DNA of 64,000 nucleotides from Breviolum minutum Mf 1.05b.01 (taxonomy: Eukaryota > Sar > Dinophyceae > Suessiales > Symbiodiniaceae), in contig DF239552.1 of assembly GCA_000507305.1 (NCBI GenBank), positions 62,001 through 126,000 on the forward strand. Reading direction: 5' to 3'. A program made the translations under genes and the position numbers. The notes below the pieces were generated by a model that was given only the letters and a program-made list of their open reading frames with translations, made no database searches and was not told the DNA's origin. Position 1 is the stretch's first letter. Every line of letters begins with the position of its first letter. Positions 20,580-32,010 of this stretch are shown one piece after another.

Positions 20580-22270
20580 ATTCCAGAAGGGTTTTTGCTT
20601 TTGGTGCGAATCAAAAGAAGGATGCAACACACAGAAATTCCAAAGCTTTCATGTATGGAAGGTAAAATTTCATGCTGACGTTCGCACGACCGGAATTGTC
20701 TTAAAAAAGATAGCTATTTGTATAGGCTTAGAATGGCTTAGAGAATCCTTCCCCTCGTGGTAGCCTGATTTCAAAAATTTGTTCCTTGGTGAAAAGCCAA
20801 GCCATGGATCCAAGTTCAAAAATGGGCATCATCATTCATCATGCGCTTTTGAACGAAGCAGGTTCAATCTTACCTCTTGGAGAATCTCTTTATAGGTAGC
20901 ATTCTCCACTTCCAAAGGGGTTTTTGCACACGGATCTTGAGGAGATGACTTTGAGTACCAGCGCATTCAGTAGTGACTCTGGGTCTTACACCATTCGATA
21001 CAAATGTTGTAACATGGCCGCGACATTATGACACGTGGAAATGGTTGGGCCTGCCAAGCACCACAATAAACATGCAGTGACTTAAATACATCTCGTTTTC
21101 TTTCGTTGGAGTTCACATGGTATCCTTTATGAGTGGTGTGAAGATTTCGTATCCAGGGTATTCATGGTTGATAACTTTGCACGTCATCTGAGATGGGAAT
21201 AACTATACAGCTGATGGAGTTTAGTCTGCAAAATGGGAGCCTTCGCGGGTTTAAAACGTAGATGTACAATTTCAAATATGAAAGAAGTTGCAGGTCGATA
21301 ATTTTATAAAGGTCTCCAAATGTGGTAGCAAGTGATGTGGTGCGTGTGCAGGCTTGGTATTTTGTGGAGGGTTTAGGGGGTTTGTAAACCAGGAATATAA
21401 ATCACACCAACAACAACAACAACAACAACAACAACAAGAAGGTAGGTTTGTCATTTTGCAGGGGGCACATTAGCATCACCAAAGCCCTAGCCTTCCCTCA
21501 CGATTTAGCTTATAGAGGGGATCATAGCACCCAGTTGAACGGCAATTGTATGGTATTATTGCGCTATTATATAGAATTATCGTGTTAAGGGCTTCGTATG
21601 AACCAACCAGCTGGTTTGATTTTGCAGAGGTCAGACTGGTTTACTCTTCAGGAGATTTTGGAAAGTCCTTTTTGTAGTGATGTTCAAGAAAAGGTGGGGT
21701 AAGGCGTCGCCATTTCGTACTCAATCCCACCAGTGCAACTCCACGAGGTATCAATAACAACTACAGTGCTCGCCGGTTGAATCGCACGACAACGTACAGT
21801 GTTGAACATTGTCGAATTGACCATGAACTGTAGTCACTGCATGTAGTACGCCAATCTCCTGAAATAAATCATATTTATTCATATTGACTGACCTTGAGGC
21901 GCTTAGAAAACCTTCATGGTTTTCCACCACTCAAAGCATCTCAAATATGTACACGGCAGCACAGTGAAATGTCCTCATTTGTTGTTAGTTACTTTGTTTT
22001 TTTCTCACCAAGCGAGGTAAAGTTCGCTCTTTTCATGCAGTCCTTTAAAAGCACCTACTGCTTTGCAATGGAACATCCACTATTGGTTCCAGTTCCCGTT
22101 GTAAATATAATTTGCATTATCGAAAAAGTTGGATGATCCACCGCTATGCTGCATGCTAGTTTAAAGGGTTTGTGGGCAGTACATTAACTGATCCCAATTT
22201 ATTGGGGCCGTGCGGTGTTTATAACCTGAAGTTCCGTGGTGGGGTATTTTCAAAGTGTTTTCCCTACAAA
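20580..22270. other. Mostly no gene seen
   Basis: Holds a short (CAA)8 tract at 21411-21436 and one weak open piece near 20972-21030 (GSYTIRYKCCNMAA). No mobile-element ends were recognised. Confidence 0.4.
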
Positions 22271-22280
22271 TTCCTTGCAG

Positions 22281-22554
22281 TTCCGGCCTGGAAATCGCTG
22301 AGGTTATACTGGTAGCATGGCCCGGAAACCCAACTTGCTTACTCCGAGTTTCCCAGAATTTGAAAAAAAACCTGACAGGTTTTACATGGGATAAAGCCAC
22401 TTGGATGTCCCAAGAATGTCGGAAAAGGATGATCAATGGGCGTAGTCGCATAGTGCCAGACAACCACAATGTCACAATGTATACATATATAAATCAAAAG
22501 ATGTCAAAGGGGTTGATTCTAACTAGTTTCTGTGACCGCTTGAGCCATGGTTAA
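22281..22554 (+). CDS. Candidate exon
   Basis: Acceptor attccttgcag. After one base: SGLEIAEVILVAWPGNPTCL, then FTWDKATWMSQECRKRM. Open to 22554; a GT at 22379 (ctgacag/gtttta) may end the exon sooner. No family recognised. Confidence 0.4.
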
Positions 22555-22586
22555 AGACATTTCAGAGATAGAACTGCTGTTTGCAG

Positions 22587-22737
22587 GGCCATTTTCAAAA
22601 GCAGGCTGAAATGGGACAAGATATTGAAAAACCCAAACAGATGTCTTGAAGTCATCAATCGACGAGGAGTGCCCCATTCTGAAGTTGCGCATTGCGCACA
22701 TCCAAAATCCCTTCCTAGAAACAGACATGGAACATGA
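22587..22737 (+). CDS. Candidate exon
   Basis: Acceptor ctgctgtttgcag. After one base: IFKSRLKWDKILKNPNRCLE then VINRRGVPHSEVAHC. Stop at 22735. Strongly basic. The antisense is also open over this part. Confidence 0.4.
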
Positions 22738-23731
22738 CAGGGAAGGGAGACTGACAATTACAAAACATGTTTTTCTCAAAGTCATGTAACTACAGTGTTC
22801 CAAGTGTCCATGTTTATTTTTCTGAGGCCTTTATGCCTTTATAATTTGCTTCTGTTTTTCCACCCTCCACAAAACTAACATGGCAATGGAAAATCACCGG
22901 CTCGTTTTTCATCGACGGTTTTGCTGGGTAGAATCTCATGGTCCGTGGAATTTACGGACCGATGGCATCCGTGACGCAGGCCACGCAGGTGGAAATTATA
23001 CGAGGAGCCTTTTATTTTTATTTTTGTTTTGGAACCTAAAGAGTAGTTCCCAAGCACCGCCCGTAAACCCCAAGTTCCCTTGCTCCAGCCACCAAAAAAA
23101 GCTAGTGCATGTACAGATGACCCCTGGCAATGGTGCGTGTGCAGATGACCCCCTACCCAAATGATGCCCAGACCCATGGGATCCATGGGACTGGTATATG
23201 TACGTACCTACATTTACCATAAAAATCAACTATAAAAATGCAGGTAAATATACGATACATGGATCCTATGCTCCTATGGGAGATAGTGATAGATTTCGAT
23301 AACAGTTATTTACAATGGTACACTCAATAGTTTGTTCCTACAAATGTGAGAACAGACATAGCTTTTCCTGTGGCTGTAAAAGTTGTTACTTGGCTATATC
23401 GTTTTATTTTTTGGGGGGTGGAATGGAAGGTGATGACGGAAGAGAGGACTTCTGTGAAACAACATAAGTTTGGATAAAGTACACGCAATTAGTCCATGTG
23501 TGACATTGTAGGTAGTATATGGTAATATGTTAATGTCAATGATTCACATGAATCGATTTAAATCCAGCACTATAATTTACATGTACTATCAAAATTCCCT
23601 AGACATCCAAACACTTGCTGAGAAGGTATTTGGACCTCAAACATTTACCTCAAACACATTCTCAGGAGGTATTTGGATCTCTAGGCATTAGTATAATTGT
23701 TTCATATTAATCCACACATTCGATCAACCAA

Positions 23732-23807
23732 ATGGTCGGAAAACTGGCCAAGCATTTGAAGGGGACGGAGCAAGCCATTGAAGCCAATCGGATCAGAGTT
23801 CACATAG
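23732..23807 (+). CDS. Candidate short exon or start exon
   Basis: From ATG 23732: MVGKLAKHLKGTEQAIEANR then IRVHIG. No AG lies immediately upstream, so the boundary is uncertain. Confidence 0.3.
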
Positions 23808-23997
23808 GATGTATTGGGAACGGTATATTGGTTAACCTACGTTAATGCTTGATATTTATTAGGTAAATTAGTAGGTATACTGTAAATATACAAATTTCAT
23901 GGATTTTCTACATTTGGTTGATCTTTATGGTAAATGTATAGGTGCACCACACATTGATTTGAAGGCTGTTTGTGTGTTTCCTGAAAATTCTGTTCAG

Positions 23998-24180
23998 CTG
24001 ATGGATTCGGCAGGAGAACCATTGATTGCGAGCCACTTTTCCAAAATAGAAGGCGCCGATGGAGAAAAAGTGGTCAAATTTTTGAGGGTTTGCAGGTTTG
24101 AGTTTCCATGGGCAGGCAAATTCACATGGTTGGCCCCAGCACTAAATTACGGGAAACAAGTCAACACAATGTTTAGTTTA
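23998..24180 (+). CDS. Candidate exon
   Basis: AG at 23996-23997 (ctgttcag). Phase 0: LMDSAGEPLIASHFSKIEGA, then DGEKVVKFLRVCRFEFPWAG. The frame runs on to 24345, but the tail becomes F/W-rich from T/G runs, so the true end is earlier. Confidence 0.4.
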
Positions 24181-24656
24181 TTCCTAGATCTTCCAAATGA
24201 TGTTTTTTTTTTGGCTTTGTCTGATTATTTTTTTTGGGGGGGAACTTGCATTTTTTGCCGCCTCCGAGCGTTTTTTTGGTTTTGGGCCGTCTTGATCCGT
24301 TTTGGAGCACTTGGACCTCCCATCACGGTGTTGACCAAAATTTGAAACGGCGTAATTTCCCGCCCAAAAAACGTAAAATCATGTGAAACAAATCAGGGAG
24401 GCAGGCGTTCCCTAGCAGCCAAAACCCCAACCATGAAACGACGGTTTTTTTGGGGGGGGAAAAAAACAAAAAAAAACCCAAACCACAAAAAATATTGCTG
24501 TCATCGAGCGATAATTTCGCACAACCGGAAGTTCTAGATTCTAGATATGGTGACTTTATGTGATTTTGAGTGATTTGACCGACCTTGATAGCACATCATT
24601 GTGGTTGGGAATATAAAGACGCCAGTATACCCCGAGATTGTTCAGATCCTTTTCAG

Positions 24657-24750
24657 TTTTGGTGAACCAAAGGGCCTCCGAAATTCAGGGGCCGAACGAA
24701 GACATATTTTCGACAAAGTTACCGGGTGGCAGCTCCAGTCGGAGTCATGA
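24657..24750 (+). CDS. Candidate exon
   Basis: Acceptor gatccttttcag. After one base: FGEPKGLRNSGAERRHIFDK then VTGWQLQSES, stop at 24748. Another frame (24638-24844) is also open. Confidence 0.35.
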
Positions 24751-25057
24751 ATTCAACAGAAAGCGAAGGAACATGAGTTACTGTAGTTGGGGGAGTCCAT
24801 TTTTTGGGAGGAAAGTGAAAGTACTATACCCATACGGTCACTAATATGGTATATTTGCATACATGGTTGGTTGAATTGATGGTAAGTGTTGGAGATTTGG
24901 ACCCAGGTCTCATGGATCCTATGGGATATTTATAAATATAATATTATATAGTTATATTTATATGCCATATATATATATAAATATTTATAAATATTTTTAT
25001 TTATACACAGTCACACACATACACTGTTTTTTTCCGCTTCTTGTGGGATTCCATCAG

Positions 25058-25156
25058 AATGAAGCTTCACAACACCGAATATCTTCAGTGAAGCACCAGT
25101 TCGTTGCCTTCCAACTTGACCCCATCGGAGGGGGCTACGCCTCCATGGCAAACGGC
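25058..25156 (+). CDS. Candidate exon, 33 codons
   Basis: Acceptor gattccatcag, donor gtatgc. Phase 0: NEASQHRISSVKHQFVAFQL then DPIGGGYASMANG. Phase-compatible with exon 25226-25265 (69-nt intron ending tatttttacccacag). Confidence 0.45.
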
Positions 25157-25225
25157 GTATGCATGAACCATGCTTGATGTTAAAAATTGTGAATTTGGTA
25201 TCACTGAAACTATTTTTACCCACAG

Positions 25226-25265
25226 GCGCCTTCGTTTGCCCAAGGTCCCAAAATACTTGCCACAG
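25226..25265 (+). CDS. Candidate exon, 40 nt
   Basis: Strong acceptor tatttttacccacag and donor gtacca. Thirteen codons, APSFAQGPKILAT, plus one base. Confidence 0.45.
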
Positions 25266-25298
25266 GTACCAAAACAACGAATTACACTCCACGTTTAG

Positions 25299-25676
25299 GG
25301 TTTTAAAGTTAGGGATTGTTTGGGGTTTCTACGCCCGTTACCAAGCCTATTGCGGAGCCGGGGCAAACGAAGGAGCCTGGCCGTATTTTTACAGAAATAT
25401 TTATTGAAATGGTTCGACCCGCTTGAGCAAACCTCAAGAAAAGCGTTGCGACTAGGTGTATATTGTCCTCGTGACCGCGATGAGACTGGCCGCCTTGTCT
25501 ATGAATCTTGCCGGTTGTGGAAATCCACCAAAATTGCACTGGAAAGAGGGGTTGTGGGTGTTGATTCTGGAGGACCATGGTCCATGGTGTTTTTTTCACA
25601 AGCAGCACTTCCAGGTGGATCATTTGGGCCTGAGATGGGGCTGAGATTTTCTGACCATCGAAAGAACCACCGATAA
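25299..25676 (+). CDS. Open coding-like segment, 125 codons
   Basis: After acgtttag the frame stays open to the TAA near 25674: SLAVFLQKYLLKWFDPLEQT, VYCPRDRDETGRLVYESCRL. An internal AG (ttttacag, 25394-25395) followed by KYLLKWFDPLEQ suggests it may be more than one exon. The antisense is open for 140 codons, so the strand is not proved. Confidence 0.4.
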   Translation, partial: GFKVRDCLGFLRPLPSLLRSRGKRRSLAVFLQKYLLKWFDPLEQTSRKALRLGVYCPRDRDETGRLVYESCRLWKSTKIALERGVVGVDSGGPWSMVFFSQAALPGGSFGPEMGLRFSDHRKNHR

Positions 25677-25907
25677 TTTTGGAGATACCTTTTCTTGCCA
25701 GGGTTGGCGGAAAAACTTCCGTGTTTAACATGTTTAGTAAAGTTCATACTCTGACCAAATCTTTCAGGTGGGATGGTTACTTGTGAAACACTGTTTTTCA
25801 TGTTTATTTTCTATCTGGACAAGCAACCAAGCGGTTTCAACCCTACTGCTTGACTATTTTTGGTTTTTTTATCACTCATTTTTTGATCCCTGGCCCAATA
25901 ATGTCAG

Positions 25908-25985
25908 TCTTCCGAGGAGCAGCGTAAGAGCTACGAACCAGTAATGCAACCCAAGGGTGTGCCTCGGCTCTTGATCGAAACTCTG
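25908..25985 (+). CDS. Candidate exon, 26 codons
   Basis: AG at 25906-25907, donor gtgtgt. Phase 0: SSEEQRKSYEPVMQPKGVPR then LLIETL. No product recognised. Confidence 0.45.
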
Positions 25986-26312
25986 GTGTGTTTTCAGCAT
26001 TGGTTGCTAGTATTTTCTATGATAATGAACCTTTTTACAGCCTTTACCCTATTAGTAACTTGTAGTTCTGAGTTGTAATGGAAAAAATCCACCATGCTCT
26101 TTTGGTTCTGAGGAAATACTTCATGGCATTGGCTAGAACTTCTCCATCTCCAGAGTGGAATTCACTTTCATGCTGAATCCTTTAGCTACCAGCATAAAAA
26201 TAAAACCCACCACCATGCCAGCCTTTTCCGCTTTGAGGATAGATAGGCAATAGGTGTATTTTGACCTGTCCAAAAACAATTAAGTACGACAACAAACAAT
26301 TTTCCAGTGATG

Positions 26313-26645
26313 TTATGAAGGAGGTTCTTCTAGGGAAAACACGGGGACTTGAAACAGTAAGAGCGAGAGAAAGAAGGATATCATGAAATCATCACCATGA
26401 GTCAACCTACCCGCCCCAAACGCAGCCCCGAGAAATGAAGGCTTAATAGGGAAATGATTATCCGCCATTCTCCCTCGAGGTCTGAGAAACAAAACGCCCT
26501 TTTGTCTGAGAGTTTCTGAGTACCGTTCTTGGGGGTTGATTGATTGGTGAAAAGAAGGGAAATAGAAAAACAGATCAGCCATGATCAGCCTGATGTGCTC
26601 TTCAGACTCATCGAAGCTGTTCCCATCCGCCAACAGGGCGAACAT
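26313..26645 (-). CDS. Open segment, strand uncertain
   Basis: The minus frame is open for 110 codons (MFALLADGNSFDESEEHIRL ...). On + the last part reads DQPDVLFRLIEAVPIRQQGE after an AG at 26572. Surrounding candidates are on +, so the + reading may be right. Confidence 0.25.
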   Translation of the reverse strand: MFALLADGNSFDESEEHIRLIMADLFFYFPSFHQSINPQERYSETLRQKGVLFLRPRGRMADNHFPIKPSFLGAAFGAGRLTHGDDFMISFFLSLLLFQVPVFSLEEPPS

Positions 26646-27478
26646 CTTTCATATTCGATTTTTAGTTTTTGTTAATGAATGGCTCCCCGAAGACTGTTGA
26701 AGATGTTGGAGAATGGGAGCAAGAATAGTATAGAATAATCGAAGTAGCGATCTAATCTGCCAGGCATCGTGAAGAACTGAGCCTGTTCAAGACGCTTGAA
26801 GTTGCTTTCATTTGCATTCTATGTTATTTTCAATGTGCAGAAGGTAAGCCATTGATTTCTCCATTTCGTAAGCATCCGTAGAAATGGAACATGGACCATT
26901 TCCTAAACTGAAGATTCAATTTTTTCAGTACCTGTTCCAGAAAATCTGGGATTTCCCATGCTTTTATTGAGGTCTTAGCCTTTGATTCTACTCTTGGCCA
27001 GTGCCTTTGGTTGATTACTTGGAGTGCCTTTGGGGTTCAGGGGGCTCAGGGTGTTTCATGTTAAAGATCTCGAATAACCAGTGGAAATGATAGACTTCAA
27101 GACTGAATTCACTATAAGTTGGTGACTAAATGTAATCGCAAACAGTCATCAAGATGAGTTTTGGAGTTTCGTCTTGGCTGGTAGATGACGTCATGAACTT
27201 CCATTTCTCCAAGCAGATCCGACTTCAGCCATAGCTACAGGCTATCGTCCAGAAATTCTGAAGTGAGTTCATGATTTGGAGAGAGTGCTGACGGTCTTGC
27301 ATTTGTAATTCACCTGAAATCAAGTGTCTACTTCTAGAAAATCATTCCCATGCCTACTTCAGCATACTTCTTGCCGTCCACCGTCTACTGTAGATATTCT
27401 TAGTTTCAGTTTTGCCACAAAATGTTCCGTCATTGTTCGCTCACGCACACACAGGTTTATCAGTTTTTCGGACTGGTC

Positions 27479-27850
27479 TTAAAGGTAGTGCCATTTGACA
27501 CTACACCATGAGTGGTGAGCTCCACCAAAACACAGTCCAAAGAGTTCCATGATGAAGTTAGTCCCACAGTGACGTCCGATTTCACATGGTAGTGTCCTGA
27601 AATATCTTCCGAGTTTGTTGAAAGTTAATCGTTGTTTTGCCTGGCGACTTCCGTCCGGAATTTGACCGATCTTTGCCTTCCAAAGCGAACATCGCACGAA
27701 CACAACTGTTCCACCAGGTGGTGCCTTAAGTGGAAAAACACCTTCGGAAAGATTCTTGACAAGGGCTGTGTTGATTCCTATGTCGCTGAGCCATTGGACT
27801 CTTGGCCGATTCTTTCGGAAATTTTCAGACACGCGATTCAAGACAGTCAT
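27479..27850 (-). CDS. Open segment of about 123 codons, strand uncertain
   Basis: The minus frame reads GVFPLKAPPGGTVVFVRCSL and RLTFNKLGRYFRTLPCEIGR, with a stop near 27479. The + frame 27735-27877 is open too (VDSYVAEPLDSWPILSEIFR). Unrecognised. It may be an intronless gene on minus or a + exon. Confidence 0.35.
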   Translation of the reverse strand: MTVLNRVSENFRKNRPRVQWLSDIGINTALVKNLSEGVFPLKAPPGGTVVFVRCSLWKAKIGQIPDGSRQAKQRLTFNKLGRYFRTLPCEIGRHCGTNFIMELFGLCFGGAHHSWCSVKWHYL

Positions 27851-28363
27851 GTAACATGGGAACTGAAGATATCTTGAAAAGAATTATCATACGGGATTAG
27901 TCCGTCAGTTGGCTTGTAGCCCTTTGCTTGGGGTCTGTTCGTAGTAAATAATGGATATTAATGGGATATGATGGAATATATGTACTTGATTTCTTTTCCA
28001 ACTTTATTTGTGTATTGTATATGTGATATTATGTAATGTATTTATGTACGTTGAATTTTCAATATTTCCAGATTTTTTGACCTGGAAAGTATGTGCTGTC
28101 TTTGTTCTTGGTTCTGTGTACAAAACATATGTATATACAGTTACATATATAATATATATACAATATGAATGCGCATCGATTTTCGTATTTTTTTCAAAAC
28201 AATAATGCAATCAATTTGAAGAAATCGGAAAGATATTACCATATTTGCAGTATTGGGCTATAAACTATAGTCAGGTCTCCTTCCATCAGCATATCAGGTG
28301 ACTCTTAGATACATGCTTTGTTAAAGAGCTTATGAGTTTACAACGTGTTTTTTTACAAATTAG

Positions 28364-28493
28364 GGGGGCAAAAAACTCAAAATAGCTCCTGCGTGGAAAG
28401 AATATTTGAAGAAACGTGGGGTTTCAGAGTTCAACGAGTTGATGTTTCAAAATGGGGCAGTTCCCTATCACCACATGTTCTTTTTGTGCAGGG
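28364..28493 (+). CDS. Candidate exon
   Basis: AG in caaattag, GT (gtgtca) at 28494. Phase 0: GGKKLKIAPAWKEYLKKRGV then SEFNELMFQNGAVPYHH. A second candidate exon, VIRKLDPFMEKSL, follows at 28588 after gcgtttcag. Confidence 0.45.
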
Positions 28494-28859
28494 GTGTCAT
28501 CACTTCGTTTTGTTTTTGTTTGGGTTGCCTCTCAAAATTTGAGAACCCCAAAATATCCTCAATTGATTGGTTCTTCAAGCGTTTCAGGGTCATCCGCAAA
28601 TTAGATCCCTTCATGGAAAAATCTTTGCAAGGCTTGTAAAATCATCAGTAAATCAATACGTGGCTTGTCAACCCAAGACTGCTGGATATATATTTGTATA
28701 TATTTATATGTGTATGTTTTGTTTAATACATATATTCACATTTTAACAACTGTTTTTCTTAACCCGTAGTTGGTAACCAATCATTGTGAATCACCAAACC
28801 TGGATCCTTCAAACATTTGTCAACTGTCAAACATCTCATTTTCAAGAATATATTGTATA

Positions 28860-28968
28860 CCCTCCAGAAAGCTAACATGGCAACGGCACATCACCGTGTT
28901 CCACAGGAGACACATCGACTCATTCATGTTTTCCATTGGTTGTTGTCATGTTAGGGACTTTGGGGGTG
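28860..28968. mobile_element. TIR element, family B (introner-like)
   Basis: Left end ccctccagaaagctaacatg and right end catgttagggactttggggg form imperfect inverted repeats; TA lies on both sides (28858-28859 and 28969-28970). GT (gtatac, 28855) is next to the left end and AG (28953-28954) is inside the right TIR, directly before a coding-like segment. Confidence 0.6.
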
Positions 28969-29147
28969 TAGATTTAATCCATGTCATCCATCAAGTCATG
29001 AGGAAGATGAAGGTCTACGGTACAGCAATTGGGCAGCGCTGCCTATCATGGACTTCAATGGCGTTTTTGCTGGAAAAGGTGCCTAGACTGATGGAGCCTG
29101 GAACCAGGGCGGCCTGGGAACGATGGGTCACGAAGGGGTTCAATTAA
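28955..29147 (+). CDS. Candidate 3'-terminal exon starting inside a TIR
   Basis: After catgttag and one base: DFGGVDLIHVIHQVMRKMKV, then WTSMAFLLEKVPRLMEPGTR, ending ERWVTKGFN with a stop at 29145. A second frame is open over the first 120 nt. The acceptor belongs to the family B element. Confidence 0.45.
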
Positions 29148-30140
29148 TGGCAAGGGATTGAAATTGTTGACGGTATCACCACCAAGTGGAGTGATACTTG
29201 ATATTGGGGGAACCCTTTAGTGGTGTTTGGTTCAATGATTATGGATAATGATATAATTGGTCAGCATTTTTTGGCACCCAAGGAAGTTCAAAATTGCATA
29301 AATAATGACCTGGTAGGACCTGAACAAATAGATATCAAATGCATAAAGCAGTAAAGTTTTTCTGAGTTTGATGTCACAGCACTGATCCACTTTCTCAGTG
29401 ACAACACAGTGGGGACATATTTATACTAAGTGCACTCTTTAAAAGCCTAAGACGCCAGGGCCGTCTTTTCGAGGGAATTTTCCATTCGTCAACCAACGCC
29501 GATGGTTTCCTGAGGTCATGGAAGTGCCACAATAAGTTCTGCTGATAAGAGACTTGCATCGAAAGAGATTATTGGCCCGACTCGGTTTTTGGGATGAAGT
29601 TTTGCAGGGAAAACGCACATTTCAAACGCTACTTGCACTGAAGTCACCATGTTCTCCTACGTTATTTATACACATAGAAATTTGCCTGATGTTTTTCTCC
29701 GAAAGAAATTGATTTTTCAATAGGTGGGGTATGGACGGATGTGAAATTGTAGGTTTCATTTTAAAGACTACCTCGACTGCATTCCCAATGCAAATTGATT
29801 GTGTTGTTCATCTCTGCAACGGCTTGAATCGTTTTGCACTTTAATTATTAAGATCATATTGCACCCTAATGCAGCAGGTTGTTTTGGATTATTTGCATGA
29901 CCAGATTGCAGTTTGCCAAACTAAATTTGTGCCAGTGCCCATTCCTTTTTTGACCCTCGACAACAAAGGTTTTTTGCATTTGACATTCAAAATATCAGTC
30001 ACTGGCAATTTCCATCCTTTTTGAGTAGGGTAGGTTTTGGGGTACATGATCGATCAGGGACATGAACAAAAATAGTTGGGATGGGAGAGATTAGATGCTT
30101 TTGGAGCAAGGTCAACTAACTGACCTGATTTTCAAGAATA
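29148..30140. other. No gene seen
   Basis: No convincing exon, repeat or element end recognised in this kilobase. Confidence 0.4.
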
Positions 30141-30142
30141 TA

Positions 30143-30243
30143 CCCTCCCTAAAACTAACATAGCACCTGAAAATAGGCCTCCCCAATAGGAAAGTAGTAT
30201 TCCAGACATCCATTTTCAGGGGCTATGTTAGTTTCAGGGCGGG
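30143..30243. mobile_element. TIR element, family B
   Basis: 101 bp between TA dinucleotides. Left ccctccctaaaactaacata, right tatgttagtttcagggcggg: about 30-bp TIRs that extend into gcacctgaaaat / attttcaggggc. Confidence 0.7.
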
Positions 30244-30389
30244 TATTTCGAGGGTTTTCGCATTTGATTTGCTTTTTAAATGGTTCCAGGATACAATGCC
30301 ATCGGATCGTTAATGATGAGTGCCCAATTACATTCGGGAGAAAGAGCAACAAAAAAATGCATAGATCGCTTCAGCAGCTGACTAGCTGA
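30238..30389 (+). CDS. Candidate exon starting inside a TIR
   Basis: The AG in gttagtttcag (right TIR) precedes a frame open for 50 codons: LNGSRIQCHRIVNDECPITF, GRKSNKKMHRSLQQLTS, stop at 30387. Confidence 0.35.
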
Positions 30390-30659
30390 CTGGTTTGATA
30401 GGAAACCGTGGTTCAATGTTACACTGATTATTCCTTAAGACCATTTGTTCCGGTTTTTCTGGGCCACAACGCGTCCCTTCAATTGTAGCTGGTAAGTTCG
30501 TTCATATTTTTTTCGCAGCAGTGATTTTTTTCGGAGCAGTGTATGTTTCTGAAAGACTCAAAAAACCTAGGTGCTGATTTCTTAATAGGTGATGATGCTC
30601 ATCACTACTTGGAGTCCGGATCTCTTGGGTAATTTGATGAGCTATCATAAACACGAAGC

Positions 30660-30785
30660 CTTTGCAACGTGGACGATGTCGTCAGGTTGAAGTGGAATGG
30701 CGAACGTCCCAAACCCACTCTGCTCACCTTCGCCGCAGAAAAGCCGTGACGTGGGCCGGATTCGGTTGGCTTCCGGGGTGGCTTG
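30660..30785. other. Coding-like segment, strand undecided
   Basis: GC-richer than its surroundings. + frame: NVDDVVRLKWNGERPKPTLL. Minus frame: FAIPLQPDDIVHVAKASCL. Either could be an exon. Confidence 0.3.
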
Positions 30786-30831
30786 AAGTGAGTCAAGCCA
30801 ACATTTACCAGCGACCAAAAACACTAACATA

Positions 30832-30921
30832 CTGTTGATGGTTCAGAAATCCCGCACCAGTTAATCCCATTTTTTACAGGGTTTTATACATCCCGGGTGG
30901 TTGCTTGGCATCCATCAACAG
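30832..30921. mobile_element. TIR element, family A (ctgttgatgg)
   Basis: Perfect ends ctgttgatgg / ccatcaacag, 90 bp, flanked by TA on both sides. Shares gaaatcccgcaccagtta and gggttttatacatccc with the copy at 43423. Confidence 0.8.
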
Positions 30922-31065
30922 TACTATACCGACTATACCTATCACCACCTATCATCATTGATTCAAGATCTACTGTCCAGTTGTTGGTTGGACAATTGAT
31001 CACAATTTATCCCACTAGATCGATATCGATACATTTCCTGAACGCCAACAAGGGACCCTAAGCAG

Positions 31066-31218
31066 CTAAGGCAACAGGCGGTGGAATGCAAGCGCCTGGT
31101 ACCAGATTGGGAAGAAGTAGGGAAAATGCTATCCAAGGACAGCAGGAAGTGGTTGATGTGGAGTCAACATGTTGAAACTTCAACGCATGCATCACGCAAT
31201 CACAGAGACCTTGGAGTG
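31066..31218 (+). CDS. Candidate exon
   Basis: AG (ctaagcag). Phase 0: LRQQAVECKRLVPDWEEVGK, then MLSKDSRKWLMWSQHVETST. Open to 31243; a GT at 31219 is a possible donor. The antisense frame is open too. Confidence 0.45.
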
Positions 31219-31745
31219 ATAAGAGTTCACTGGTTTGATTGAGAGTAGGCAGCAGGCTTGTTGCCATGTATTTTTTATTCCCCAACATTGACTGAACAGC
31301 TTTTTGCTCAAAGTTTTGCATGTTTTGAGACTTCAAAGAGATCGGAGTCTTTGACCCATCGGTGGGATCGGAGGGTTTGAGATCGGTTTGCACACGCACG
31401 AACCTTTAACGATTGCGTTGTTCCTATCTAGTTGTTCATTGCAGATATGATACAGTGATATATCACTTGTATCGTTGTTATTAACTCTACTTCCATTTGC
31501 GCCTGGAGCTAGATGATAAGAAGAATTGTATAGATGCAGCACTTTTTTGACTACGTGGCCCCCTGCCGGTACATGTTGTTTTGCATGTCATAAAGCACAA
31601 TTGTGCAACATGTGTGTTTGATTCGTATACTTACTGTATTTGTGAAATTGATTGAAATTGTATACATGTCAGAATTCGGTGAAAAGTTAGAACTTCACGT
31701 GGTATTTCCAACAACTATTTACAGTAGTTATTTTGTTTCCTCAAG

Positions 31746-31823
31746 ATGTCAGGCGTTCAAGGTGGTACTTCTGCCCAGGAGAATCCATGCTCCTTTGTCA
31801 GTGGGGCAACGCGAACGTTTGAG
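31746..31823 (+). CDS. Candidate exon beginning with ATG
   Basis: The acceptor ttttgtttcctcaag is followed at once by ATG: MSGVQGGTSAQENPCSFVSG then ATRTFE, and the donor gtgatg. Could be a first coding exon (the AG being a trans-splicing site) or internal. Confidence 0.4.
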
Positions 31824-32010
31824 GTGATGTGGCAGACATGTTTGATAGATTTTGAAATGATCTGACATGGCAAACCTGACGATATTTTGAAGTGTTTTTC
31901 TTTGTCCAGACCTTTTTGGGGTTGGAAAGAAATCATGGACAATCCTCCACGGTTTAGACATGATTTTGGACATGTTCAGCCCGATTTGGCATCTTTTTTG
32001 TCACTGCCAG

